From IMG/VR virus record IMGVR_UViG_3300027736_000167, positions 1 through 30,144 of that record: a stretch of DNA of 30,144 bases; one strand, 5' to 3'. Below are positions 1-6,277 of the stretch, one piece after another. The number at the start of each line of letters is the position of its first letter. Position 1 is the stretch's first letter. The notes beneath the pieces were generated by a model. It was not told the DNA's origin and did not search any database. It was given only the letters and a program-made list of their open reading frames with translations. The position numbers and the translations under genes are program-made. The stretch comes from a virus.

Positions 1-47
1 CTTACCTGCGTGAAAGGCGGGTGTCCTAACCGATAGACGAACCGAGT
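1..47 (-). tRNA. tRNA-Glu (UUC), 5' part, truncated by window edge
   Basis: Read on the minus strand, the bases contain the tRNA-Glu hallmarks: T8-C9, a GTCT D-stem, a GGTTAGGAC D-loop, and anticodon loop CTTTCAC with anticodon TTC. The anticodon stem CCCGC/GCAGG has one C-A mismatch in the middle. The acceptor strand would be ACTCGGT, an unusual A at position 1; the 3' half lies outside the window, so pairing cannot be tested. It follows the 58-residue gene by about 7 bases and probably shares its promoter at 258-285. T4-like phages commonly carry tRNA clusters, so more tRNAs may follow to the left. Confidence 0.8.
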
Positions 48-54
48 AAAACTT

Positions 55-231
55 TTATTTTCTAGTGTATACGACACTCAAATATTCTTTAATCTTTTCA
101 AATTGTTTATCAACTGTTTCCCTAGTAATGCTATCAAACTTAGCTTCATCAGCAATCAATTCTTTAATCAAATGTAAACGACCATTGATATAATTAACAC
201 AAGCTTGGTTACTTAATATTTCTGTTTTCAT
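55..231 (-). CDS. Small hypothetical protein, 58 aa
   Basis: A short open frame starting MKTEILSNQACVNYINGRLH and ending VVYTRK. The start is supported by a GAGAGGAA ribosome binding site a few bases upstream, and a sigma70 promoter lies just before it (258-285). The protein is charged, predicted mostly helical, with no membrane segment or signal peptide. I do not recognise the family. Its place directly ahead of the tRNA-Glu suggests a short early transcript carrying this gene and one or more tRNAs. Confidence 0.7.
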   Translation of the reverse strand: MKTEILSNQACVNYINGRLHLIKELIADEAKFDSITRETVDKQFEKIKEYLSVVYTRK

Positions 232-257
232 TTAGTTTCCTCTCAATTAATAGTACC

Positions 258-285
258 ATTATACACTAACCAAGGAATAAGTCAA
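258..285 (-). promoter_or_regulatory. Sigma70-type early promoter for the 58-aa gene and tRNA
   Basis: On the minus strand TTGACT (280-285) is followed after 16 bases by a perfect TATAAT (258-263). Start of transcription would be near 251, 20 bases before the 58-aa gene's start codon. It lies downstream of the subtilase terminator, as expected for a new unit. Confidence 0.75.
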
Positions 286-342
286 GCACTATTTTCATGG
301 TGTTGTAAAAAAACAACGTTGTGAAATAAGGCTCTGGAGACT

Positions 343-371
343 AAAAAACCCTAGTGGATTAGACTAGGGTT
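343..371 (-). terminator. Rho-independent terminator after the subtilase gene
   Basis: On the minus strand AACCCTAG and CTAGGGTT form an 8-bp stem around a 9-base loop, followed by a run of Ts (343-348). It begins 16 bases after the stop of the subtilase gene and ends the accessory operon that starts near 2705. Confidence 0.85.
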
Positions 372-387
372 CATATAGTGATTATTA

Positions 388-1290
388 TTACTTAATCGCT
401 ACAGGAGCTAGTGCTCTGGTAATACTTGCTTCACCTTTACCATGAATATTGGCATTATAATTATTAATGGTATCCGTTCTTGCTGTACTCAAAAGTTGGT
501 TTGATATTGCAGGAGCAGATGCTGTGGTAAATTTGCTACCTAAAATTGCTGAGTAACCAGATATCACAGGTGCTGCAAAAGAAGTACCATATAATTTGTA
601 ATAAGGATCGCTACCACCTGTTACACCAACAACTAAGAATTTATTTTGGACAGCAGTATTAGTTCCTGCTACATTCGAATAATTTGCCATATTTGCTTTA
701 TTGGTTGTAGTACCATTCTTATCAAGAGCACCAGCAAAGATGGCAGATTTTGTATTGATTAAAGCCACATTTAAATAATCAACTTTTCCACTCCCGTTAC
801 TAGCACCTACTGCCGTACCATAATCGTTACCAGCAGCTTTAGCAACAACAGCATTACCATTCATAGCATGATTAATTATCGATTGTTCTCGATTGTTCCA
901 TCCAATTTGATTGATAGAATATCCAGCAAGATTATATGATGCGTAACTCAAATTGATTATGTTTAAACCTGATGCAGATAATCCAACAGCTGCACCATTA
1001 TTAAAATCTTGTGTTCTAATTGTTGCCAAAGGAGCAATTAAACTTGCTTCATCGGAAGTGAATTTACCATGTTGTTGTGATTTTCTAACTCCATCGAAAC
1101 TTCCAAATAATTTGGTTTTGGAATTAAAATCATCCACAACGGTGATTGTTGTACCTTGTCCTTTAAACCCAGACTTCCAAGCATCAGTAACTTCAGGACT
1201 CATCCATGGTTGTAATGTTTGGGAAAATACTAGTGGTGTTAATAGTGTACCAGTAATTAAAAATAATATCTTTGGAACTCGCTTTTTCAT
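388..1290 (-). CDS. Secreted subtilisin-like serine protease (S8 family), 300 aa
   Basis: The N-terminus is a clear signal peptide: KKR-K, a hydrophobic stretch to about residue 22, and a likely cleavage after VFS. Subtilase landmarks follow in order: Asp53 in ITVVDDF, His74 in QQHGKF, the oxyanion-hole Asn155 in AAGND, and the nucleophile Ser237 in YGTSFAAPVISGY. All catalytic residues are therefore present. The domain starts almost straight after the signal peptide, so there is little room for an inhibitory propeptide, and the usual HGTHVAG is replaced by HGKF. It should act in the periplasm or outside the cell. It is the last gene of an operon with a secreted beta-rich protein and a zinc metallopeptidase, and is followed by a terminator. 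The ribosome site is weak (AAAG). The protease assignment is firm; the role in infection is unknown. Such proteases are unusual in T4-like phages. Confidence 0.88.
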   Translation of the reverse strand: MKKRVPKILFLITGTLLTPLVFSQTLQPWMSPEVTDAWKSGFKGQGTTITVVDDFNSKTKLFGSFDGVRKSQQHGKFTSDEASLIAPLATIRTQDFNNGAAVGLSASGLNIINLSYASYNLAGYSINQIGWNNREQSIINHAMNGNAVVAKAAGNDYGTAVGASNGSGKVDYLNVALINTKSAIFAGALDKNGTTTNKANMANYSNVAGTNTAVQNKFLVVGVTGGSDPYYKLYGTSFAAPVISGYSAILGSKFTTASAPAISNQLLSTARTDTINNYNANIHGKGEASITRALAPVAIK

Positions 1291-1328
1291 TTTAAAACTT
1301 TCATAAAAAAATACTGCATTAAAAAAAA

Positions 1329-1916
1329 CTACTCAAATCTTTTGGTGTATTGGACCAATAGGGTGTTGTAGTTGTAAGGCTTTTCATTATGTAGGTACTG
1401 TAGTGTCTGTGATGGTTGCAATGTAGTTGCAGCCAATCGACAATTAACTTGTTGAACTCCTCCAATATCTCCATAATCTGCCGTACAACTGGACTCTTTT
1501 AAACGACCACCTATAACTGTAGTACCTCTGATTGATATAAATGATTTATTATCAAACTCATATTGTGCTACTAAACCAAGTTTAATACTAGGTTCAACCA
1601 AATATTTTGGTGCCTTTTCTCCAGTACTAAATCCCCAAATTACTCCAAGGTTTCGGTTTATTTGAGATATGAACGAAACCCTCGAATCAGTAAACGGTGT
1701 AGAATACCAACTTTTAAAGTTTTGTGGAGAACCAGTAGACAACTCATAACCTCCAGTACGATATAACTCCATCTTACTTGAAAGTTCCGATCCTTGTTTG
1801 ATTTCTATTAGTTTGGTTGATTCCAAAAAGTCTGCTTGGCAACCTTGATGATATATTAAAAAAATCCCAACTAATACTTTATTAAAGCAAAATCTATTCA
1901 ACTGTATTCTTTCCAT
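1329..1916 (-). CDS. Secreted beta-rich protein, possible outer-membrane barrel
   Basis: I do not recognise the family. A hydrophobic N-terminus (KVLVGIFLIYHQGCQA, then DFLEST) looks like a signal peptide with cleavage after CQA; the HQGC context is a poor lipobox. The rest is rich in alternating polar and hydrophobic segments (for example IKLGLVAQYEF, SFISIRGTTVIGG, NTLLVQYTKRF) and ends in an aromatic-containing RFE, which resembles outer-membrane beta strands. Two cysteines (in SSCTADYG and QVNCRL) could form a disulphide in the periplasm. The ATG at 1916 has only an AGG touching it; a TTG at 1901 overlaps the upstream TGA, has GGAAAGA before it, and gives a cleaner signal peptide, so the true start may be 1901. 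It lies between a zincin and a subtilase gene and could be a partner or substrate of the subtilase, which is inference. Confidence 0.65.
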   Translation of the reverse strand: MERIQLNRFCFNKVLVGIFLIYHQGCQADFLESTKLIEIKQGSELSSKMELYRTGGYELSTGSPQNFKSWYSTPFTDSRVSFISQINRNLGVIWGFSTGEKAPKYLVEPSIKLGLVAQYEFDNKSFISIRGTTVIGGRLKESSCTADYGDIGGVQQVNCRLAATTLQPSQTLQYLHNEKPYNYNTLLVQYTKRFE

Positions 1917-2407
1917 CCTAAAGGTTCTATCTCAATTGGTTCATCTAAATTATTTACATCCTTAAACACATTCCAAAGTTTCTCCTCAATAGCAAACTTA
2001 GTGAATAGTGCCAATTCTAATCCTCTTGCTTCTATTTCCCATGGTTCAAACCAGTAATCAATATCATTAGAAACTTTATTACCTTTCCAACGAGTTAAGG
2101 CTTCGTTGGTTTCACCATAAACAAACTGTTTAATATGTACAAGTTCATGTGCCAAAGTTTTTAATACATCAGGACCACTAATATGATAATTTAATTCTAT
2201 TTCAAATTCTCTTGGTTTACCAGAATTATTATATTCTTTCACTTCGGCATAACCAAGCACATCTAAAGCTTTACTAAACTTTATCTTCAAGTATATGTTT
2301 TCCAATAACTTTTTAGAAATAAGTTCGTTTGTATAAAAAATAGCGGCACGCTTCACATAAGGCCTGAATCGCTCTTTATCGGGACAACCAACTATACTTA
2401 ACTTCAT
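1898..2407 (-). CDS. Zinc metallopeptidase, SprT-like/zincin, 169 aa
   Basis: The central motif is HELVH at residues 87-91, the HExxH zinc site, followed by PWEIEARG near residues 122-128, whose second glutamate (about 126) is the likely third ligand. This layout is typical of the small SprT-like metallopeptidases common in phages. No signal peptide is present, so it should act in the cytoplasm, unlike the two secreted proteins after it. The start is supported by AAGGAGAG just upstream. Its stop overlaps the beginning of the secreted beta-rich gene, which points to co-translation. Substrate unknown. Confidence 0.8.
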   Translation of the reverse strand: MKLSIVGCPDKERFRPYVKRAAIFYTNELISKKLLENIYLKIKFSKALDVLGYAEVKEYNNSGKPREFEIELNYHISGPDVLKTLAHELVHIKQFVYGETNEALTRWKGNKVSNDIDYWFEPWEIEARGLELALFTKFAIEEKLWNVFKDVNNLDEPIEIEPLGWKEYS

Positions 2408-2473
2408 TAGGTCTCTCCTTAGAAAATTGACCCAATAATTGGCATAATACCTATGTTACTCGCACTCCGTTAT

Positions 2474-2683
2474 TTAGTTTTTTATATCAAGATGGAACTT
2501 CATGATTCGGTCTTTAAGCATATCTGGAACATTCAACCATGGAACTTCTAGAAAGAATGGACATCCATCAGGACCCCATGCGTGTCTGATAAAGAAGTTT
2601 TTGGCAAGCTTCATATCATCTTTGGATGTAGCATCAAATAAATGTCTTTGGTGCACAGAAAACAACTCAATTTTGGTACTCAT
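2474..2683 (-). CDS. Conserved-type small hypothetical protein, 69 aa
   Basis: A small soluble protein with a distinctive aromatic and proline-rich middle (FIRHAWGPDGCPFFLEVPWL). No membrane segment or signal peptide. I do not recognise a named domain. It is the first gene after the promoter at 2712-2740, with a GGTGA ribosome site, so it heads the accessory operon that continues through the metallopeptidase to the subtilase. The coding sequence is uninterrupted and well packed against its signals, so the gene is likely real. Confidence 0.7.
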   Translation of the reverse strand: MSTKIELFSVHQRHLFDATSKDDMKLAKNFFIRHAWGPDGCPFFLEVPWLNVPDMLKDRIMKFHLDIKN

Positions 2684-2711
2684 AGTTTCACCTTAATCAT
2701 AATAAGAGTCC

Positions 2712-2740
2712 ATTATACATGAAAAATAGGAGGCTGGCAA
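2712..2740 (-). promoter_or_regulatory. Sigma70-type promoter of the accessory cassette, overlapping a terminator
   Basis: On the minus strand TTGCCA (2735-2740) is followed after exactly 17 bases by TATAAT (2712-2717), with a predicted start near 2705 and the first start codon at 2683. The -35 box is formed by the loop and first stem base of the hsp20 terminator (2722-2750), so the two elements share bases. Confidence 0.75.
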
Positions 2741-2750
2741 GAGCCTCCTA
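2722..2750 (-). terminator. Rho-independent terminator after hsp20
   Basis: TAGGAGGCT and AGCCTCCTA form a perfect 9-bp stem with a 6-base loop, followed on the minus strand by five Ts (2722-2726). It lies 12 bases past the hsp20 stop codon. Confidence 0.92.
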
Positions 2751-2762
2751 CAAGTTTACCAC

Positions 2763-3218
2763 TTAGTCTTTTGACTTAATGGCAATCTTTTTAATGGCAT
2801 CTTGTGCCTTAACGATGTTTTCCAACCAGATATTTAACATACCATTAACGATTTCGGCATCTTTAATCTCTACCTTATCAGCCAATGTAAATGTCCGTTC
2901 AAAGTTCCGTGCTGCAATACCTTTGTAAACATAAGCTTCATCAGGATCGGTGTCTTTTGAGGTACCTTTGATTACCAGTTTATCACCATCTAAAGTAACT
3001 TCAATGTCGGTCTTGGCAAAACCAGCAACTGCCATTTCGATGACATACTTGTTATCTTTGACTTGTTTGATATTATATGGAGGGTAGCCAGGAATTGTTT
3101 TGGCCATGTTGGAGTGAACTTTCTCTAATTGACTTAATACATCATCAAAGCCGATTGTGAAAGGATCCAAAGTTTTGTGAAGTGATTCCCATTTAGGAAA
3201 TAGGGATATTGTGCTCAT
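2763..3218 (-). CDS. hsp20: Small heat shock protein, Hsp20/alpha-crystallin family
   Basis: A 151-residue chaperone of the ATP-independent holdase class. After an N-terminal arm (about 1-45) comes an alpha-crystallin domain with typical strands (KYVIEMAVAGFAKTDIEVTL, KLVIKGT, NFERTFTLADKVEIKDAEIVNGMLNI). A C-terminal IAI at 145-147 is the IxI motif that docks into neighbouring subunits. T4-like cyanophages carry hsp20 next to regA, as here. The start has an AAGGAGAAA ribosome site. It has a perfect T4 late promoter (3276-3283) and its own terminator, so it seems to be expressed alone and late, which would fit a role in folding or stabilising virion proteins (inference). Confidence 0.93.
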   Translation of the reverse strand: MSTISLFPKWESLHKTLDPFTIGFDDVLSQLEKVHSNMAKTIPGYPPYNIKQVKDNKYVIEMAVAGFAKTDIEVTLDGDKLVIKGTSKDTDPDEAYVYKGIAARNFERTFTLADKVEIKDAEIVNGMLNIWLENIVKAQDAIKKIAIKSKD

Positions 3219-3244
3219 AGATTTCTCCTTAGTTAAGCGAGTTA

Positions 3245-3271
3245 TAAAAATGTGACCCCGAAGGCATCACA
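3245..3271 (-). terminator. Hairpin with T-run between regA and hsp20
   Basis: On the minus strand TGTGA and TCACA close a hairpin whose tip is CC-TTCG-GG with an internal imperfection, followed by TTTTTA (3245-3250). It would end the replication operon after regA. It lies just downstream of the late promoter at 3276-3283, so it would also be the 5' end of the hsp20 late transcript. Confidence 0.65.
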
Positions 3272-3275
3272 CTAT

Positions 3276-3283
3276 TATTTATA
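3276..3283 (-). promoter_or_regulatory. T4-type late promoter upstream of hsp20
   Basis: A perfect TATAAATA on the minus strand in the regA-hsp20 gap. In T4 this single element is recognised by gp55. Only two perfect copies were found in the window, the other before gp22. Transcription would start near 3270, about 50 bases before the hsp20 start codon. Confidence 0.8.
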
Positions 3284-3289
3284 TCAGTT

Positions 3290-3697
3290 TTAATAAACTC
3301 CTGGTTTCTTACCAATATTGTATTTTGGTACTAATTCCCATTCGTCTTTTTCTTTATGTGATAGGATCTTGATTTGTGATAGAAAGATTGGAGGTGGTTC
3401 CTCAATCTGTTTGTTATTCAACACTTTAACCAATTCCCAATCTTGTAATAGCTTTGTTATAGCATTCCTACGGGACAAATCATTCTCTGATATGTCTGTT
3501 GGTTTACCATCTAATGCAAACAACTCTTTGAAATGTACGATGTAATAACGACCTTGCTTATGTAAAATATGGCAAGATTGATATAAAATTCTGTCCTTCT
3601 TAGATGCGACACCGATTCGTGTTAGTGTTTCACGGACTTTAAGGAAATCATCCTTTTCCGCTAGGGTAACCTCTACCAAATCTGTAATTAAAATCAT
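3290..3697 (-). CDS. regA: RegA-like translational repressor
   Basis: A 135-residue RegA homologue (T4 RegA is 122). Recognisable stretches are MILITDLVEVTLAEKDDFLK at the start, RIGVASKKDRILYQSCHI in the middle and the conserved HFKELFALDGK. RegA binds the start regions of early mRNAs and blocks their translation, including its own and clamp-loader messages in T4. The start overlaps the gp62 stop by four bases (ATGA), the same tight 44-62-regA arrangement as in T4. The C-terminus (DEWELVPKYNIGKKPGVY) is longer than in T4. Confidence 0.92.
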   Translation of the reverse strand: MILITDLVEVTLAEKDDFLKVRETLTRIGVASKKDRILYQSCHILHKQGRYYIVHFKELFALDGKPTDISENDLSRRNAITKLLQDWELVKVLNNKQIEEPPPIFLSQIKILSHKEKDEWELVPKYNIGKKPGVY

Positions 3698-4086
3698 GAT
3701 TTGTTCACTCCGCCTTTTATTGTATTTGCTTTTATTTCAGCGATTTGTTCATCATTTAGAATCCGCAAAGCCTCTTTGGCTTTTTGATTTGAATAACCAA
3801 AATACTCCTTGACACATTCTAAATCCTTGTCGGCCGATGCTTTCTGCCACGGTTGGAATTTCCGTTTCATCGACCTGATGGTATTTAGAAGGTACTGATA
3901 TTGAAGGTCTTTATCCATTTCTGGATACAGATTCATCTCATTGGCATATAGAATACAATCCATATGATAGGACAAAGCACGATTTACAACAAAAGGTGTA
4001 TAATCTTTTACATCTAGTTCATCTTGTAGTACATTCTTTTTGGTCTGGAGTATTGAGGGTATAATGTCTTTGAATAAATCAGGCAT
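3694..4086 (-). CDS. 62: Clamp loader small subunit gp62
   Basis: A 130-residue protein at the position of T4 gene 62, between 44 and regA, overlapping gp44 by one base (TAATG) and regA by four. It matches the short gp62 form seen in cyanophage-like T4 relatives (T4 gp62 is 187 residues). Landmarks are the N-terminal MPDLFKDIIPSILQTKK, the VNRALSYHMDCILYANEMN segment and the helical C-terminal part with YFGYSNQKAKEALRIL. With four gp44 subunits it opens and loads the gp45 clamp onto primer-template DNA. Assignment combines sequence resemblance with synteny. Confidence 0.9.
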   Translation of the reverse strand: MPDLFKDIIPSILQTKKNVLQDELDVKDYTPFVVNRALSYHMDCILYANEMNLYPEMDKDLQYQYLLNTIRSMKRKFQPWQKASADKDLECVKEYFGYSNQKAKEALRILNDEQIAEIKANTIKGGVNKS

Positions 4087-5018
4087 TATTTAAACTCACA
4101 GTCTACCATAATTTCAGTCAAACAGGCAACCATATTGATTTCATGGTCAGCCACAAAAGCCGCTTGATATTGATATTTGGCAAGGTGTAGAACCAACTGT
4201 GGAACTGCATTAGCTTTCAACTGTTCATATAATGTATCATATAACTTACGATAGATTTTGGTTGGATCATTGTCTAAGTTGTTTGTGACCCACTTGCGAA
4301 CGGATCCAAAATCTTTATCTTTTAACCCTTGTACCAGAGCATCAAGTTGTACATCAGTAACATTAGAAAGAATACCTTTATCAATAACACCAGAAACGGA
4401 GTAACGTTGAAGTTCATTTAATATCCTACGATTATCGGGAAAATGTTTAGTAATGACCGCAGCCACCACCTCTTTATCATATTTAATGTTTTCTTGTTCC
4501 AGAATCCACTCAACTCTCTTAAAGAATTGAGCAGCCATCTTTGCTTTGTTGCCATTGATTTTAAAGTCAATTACTGAACACCTAGAATGAATTGGATCAA
4601 TAATCCTATTCTTAAAGTTACAAGTAAAGATAAACGAACAGTTTGAGGAGAACTCCTCGATTGCACCACGCAACGCTGGTTGGGTGGAATTTGGATTTAG
4701 ATAGTCTGCTTCATCAATAATAACTACTTTTCGACCACCTGATAACGAGATAGACGAAGCATAATTTTTAATCTTATTACGCAATACATCAATACCAGAT
4801 TCATCAGAACCATTAATAACAATGTAGTCACAGCCAACTTCTTCACAGAGGGCTTTCGCAATTGTTGTTTTACCAACACCTGCTGTGCCTGAAAGTAATA
4901 AGTTTGGTATTTCTTTTCTATTGACATATTCTTGAAAAGTGGTTTTAATTGCATCCGGAAGAATGCAATCTTCCACTTTGGCTGGTCGATACTTCTCGAC
5001 CCATAGTAAATGTTCCAT
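4086..5018 (-). CDS. 44: Clamp loader ATPase subunit gp44
   Basis: A 310-residue AAA+ protein (T4 gp44 is 319). Walker A is GTAGVGKT at residues 44-51, Walker B VVIIDEAD at 98-105, sensor 1 at FTCN (131-134), and the SRC arginine finger at 145-147. The C-terminal half is the helical collar domain. It drives ATP-dependent loading of gp45. It starts after a GGGAG site in a short gap behind the 65-residue gene and leads directly into gp62 and regA. Confidence 0.97.
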   Translation of the reverse strand: MEHLLWVEKYRPAKVEDCILPDAIKTTFQEYVNRKEIPNLLLSGTAGVGKTTIAKALCEEVGCDYIVINGSDESGIDVLRNKIKNYASSISLSGGRKVVIIDEADYLNPNSTQPALRGAIEEFSSNCSFIFTCNFKNRIIDPIHSRCSVIDFKINGNKAKMAAQFFKRVEWILEQENIKYDKEVVAAVITKHFPDNRRILNELQRYSVSGVIDKGILSNVTDVQLDALVQGLKDKDFGSVRKWVTNNLDNDPTKIYRKLYDTLYEQLKANAVPQLVLHLAKYQYQAAFVADHEINMVACLTEIMVDCEFK

Positions 5019-5051
5019 TCAAAACTCCCATAATATAATACTACTCAAAAA

Positions 5052-5249
5052 TTACTTTTGATTTAATTCGCCTTGTATACGGCCAACTACTTCCAAATAA
5101 TCATCATCTACTACAACATTACCATTCAATAAATTAACTACTGTTTTTTCTTCACCTTCTTCATTTTTGCCAAGAAATACACAGGCAACATGGTCTGGAT
5201 TAACAGCCACAGCCTTCTTACTGGCAGCATCAATAAATTGTACTAACAT
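5052..5249 (-). CDS. Small conserved-type protein between gp45 and gp44, 65 aa
   Basis: The start chosen is the internal ATG at 5249 because AGGAGAG lies just before it; the longer frame reaching 5357 would overlap gp45 by over 100 bases and has no supporting signal. The resulting protein (MLVQFIDAASKKAVAVNPDH...) resembles small phage proteins with an LxNG-type beta core (VNLLNGNVVVDDDYLEVVGRI), loosely like FlbD. No function is known to me. Its place between clamp and clamp loader suggests co-expression with the replisome. Confidence 0.75.
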   Translation of the reverse strand: MLVQFIDAASKKAVAVNPDHVACVFLGKNEEGEEKTVVNLLNGNVVVDDDYLEVVGRIQGELNQK

Positions 5250-5250
5250 A

Positions 5251-5931
5251 TTACTCTCCTGTTTTAGTGTGTTTAGATTCGAAAGCCACCCAATATTGGA
5301 TGTTATCTTTTGTATTTTTAAAATGACCAATACCTTTGAAGCTGATAGTAACTTCATAACTACCAGGAATCATCTTAAAGTTTTCTGTGTTGAACACAAT
5401 CTTATACTTCTTACCGCCACCGTTGAGGCCTTCAATCTGCATCGAATTAACGTGAGCAGAATCATTTGCTGCGTCAAAGGTAATAATCTCTACTGCATCA
5501 CCATCAGACTGAATGGCAATATGTGGTGAAGATAATACTTTGGCAGTATCCATAATCCAATGATAATCTTCTGCTTTCATAGTGAAAGAAATATCTTGGC
5601 TAGGTAGTGTAATTTTTGTATCTGGTGCAGCCACAATCATACTCTTGGCAGTTTTACGATACTTTACTTTGTTACGACCACTTGTAAAGACAACATTGGC
5701 ATCATCGAAAACTAATTCTGGTTTATCTTTGAATAAAGAATTGACCGATAAGAACTGGTTTAAATCATAGATACAAAAAGTTTCTGGAAAGTCATCTGTT
5801 AAAGTAGCTTCTGCCATTAATGCTTTACTGGAAGATACCGTTTTGATTGTCTTACCTTGTTTAAATTCCAAACCTTGATTGATGGTTGAAAAATTCTTCA
5901 ACACATTTAAGGTTTCATTTGATAGTTTCAT
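5251..5931 (-). CDS. 45: Sliding clamp gp45
   Basis: A 226-residue DNA polymerase processivity factor (T4 gp45 is 228), starting MKLSNETLNVLKNFSTINQG, a typical gp45 N-terminus. It has the two-domain clamp layout, with YHWIMDTAKVL and SYEVTISFKGIGHFKNTKDN matching conserved stretches. Three copies form the ring around DNA; in T4 the same clamp also activates late transcription with gp33 and gp55, so it links the replication module to the late promoters seen here. The start has GGAGAAG seven bases upstream and overlaps the DUF5664 gene by 17 bases. Confidence 0.95.
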   Translation of the reverse strand: MKLSNETLNVLKNFSTINQGLEFKQGKTIKTVSSSKALMAEATLTDDFPETFCIYDLNQFLSVNSLFKDKPELVFDDANVVFTSGRNKVKYRKTAKSMIVAAPDTKITLPSQDISFTMKAEDYHWIMDTAKVLSSPHIAIQSDGDAVEIITFDAANDSAHVNSMQIEGLNGGGKKYKIVFNTENFKMIPGSYEVTISFKGIGHFKNTKDNIQYWVAFESKHTKTGE

Positions 5932-6277
5932 TCACTTCTCCATTATTTAAAGAATACATTATATCATGTTCATACAAAAACATCAAGCAGCACAACGCAT
6001 GTGCCAAGTGATTTTTACCGGTCTCTTGGTCATTTTGTTCTCCTTCTTTCCAAGCCCATAAATGCCGTTGTGCGGCATCAAAATATCTACGCTTAGAATC
6101 AGGAACAAACTTCCAATTATCCCGTTCATACTTTTGAGCACCAAAGGTAAGTATATCTACTGTTGCCTTTAATGCTAAAGGTGGTAACAAACCATATTCT
6201 AATTTGTTACCATCAAACTTACGACCACCTGTTGTGGCCGTTTGTGAGGATTTAACCTTATCGATTGAACCTAACAT
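5915..6277 (-). CDS. DUF5664 / dATP-dGTP diphosphohydrolase-like protein
   Basis: A 120-residue protein matching the small phage family named DUF5664, often labelled dATP/dGTP diphosphohydrolase-like. Recognisable elements are GGRKFDGNKLEYGLLPPLAL, the central FGAQKYERDNWKF, RRYFDAAQRHLWAW and the helical NHLAHALCCLMFLYEHD. The His/Glu/Asp-rich helices are what a MazG-like nucleotide hydrolase would use, but the enzyme activity is inference. It overlaps both neighbours slightly, so it is translated with gp45 and could adjust nucleotide pools during replication. Confidence 0.75.
   Translation of the reverse strand: MLGSIDKVKSSQTATTGGRKFDGNKLEYGLLPPLALKATVDILTFGAQKYERDNWKFVPDSKRRYFDAAQRHLWAWKEGEQNDQETGKNHLAHALCCLMFLYEHDIMYSLNNGEVNETIK

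Noticed and set aside
953-1306. Plus-strand open frame of 117 codons opposite the subtilase
   Set aside because: It lies antisense to a gene with complete catalytic motifs, has no recognisable domain or ribosome site, and every real gene here is on the minus strand.
2408-2473. Gap between the 69-residue gene and the metallopeptidase
   Set aside because: It holds a ribosome site and a very short CCAA/TTGG inverted repeat, but no convincing promoter, terminator or further gene.
5250-5357. Longer N-terminus for the small gene after gp45
   Set aside because: It would lie wholly within gp45 in another frame; the internal ATG at 5249 has a strong AGGAGAG site.
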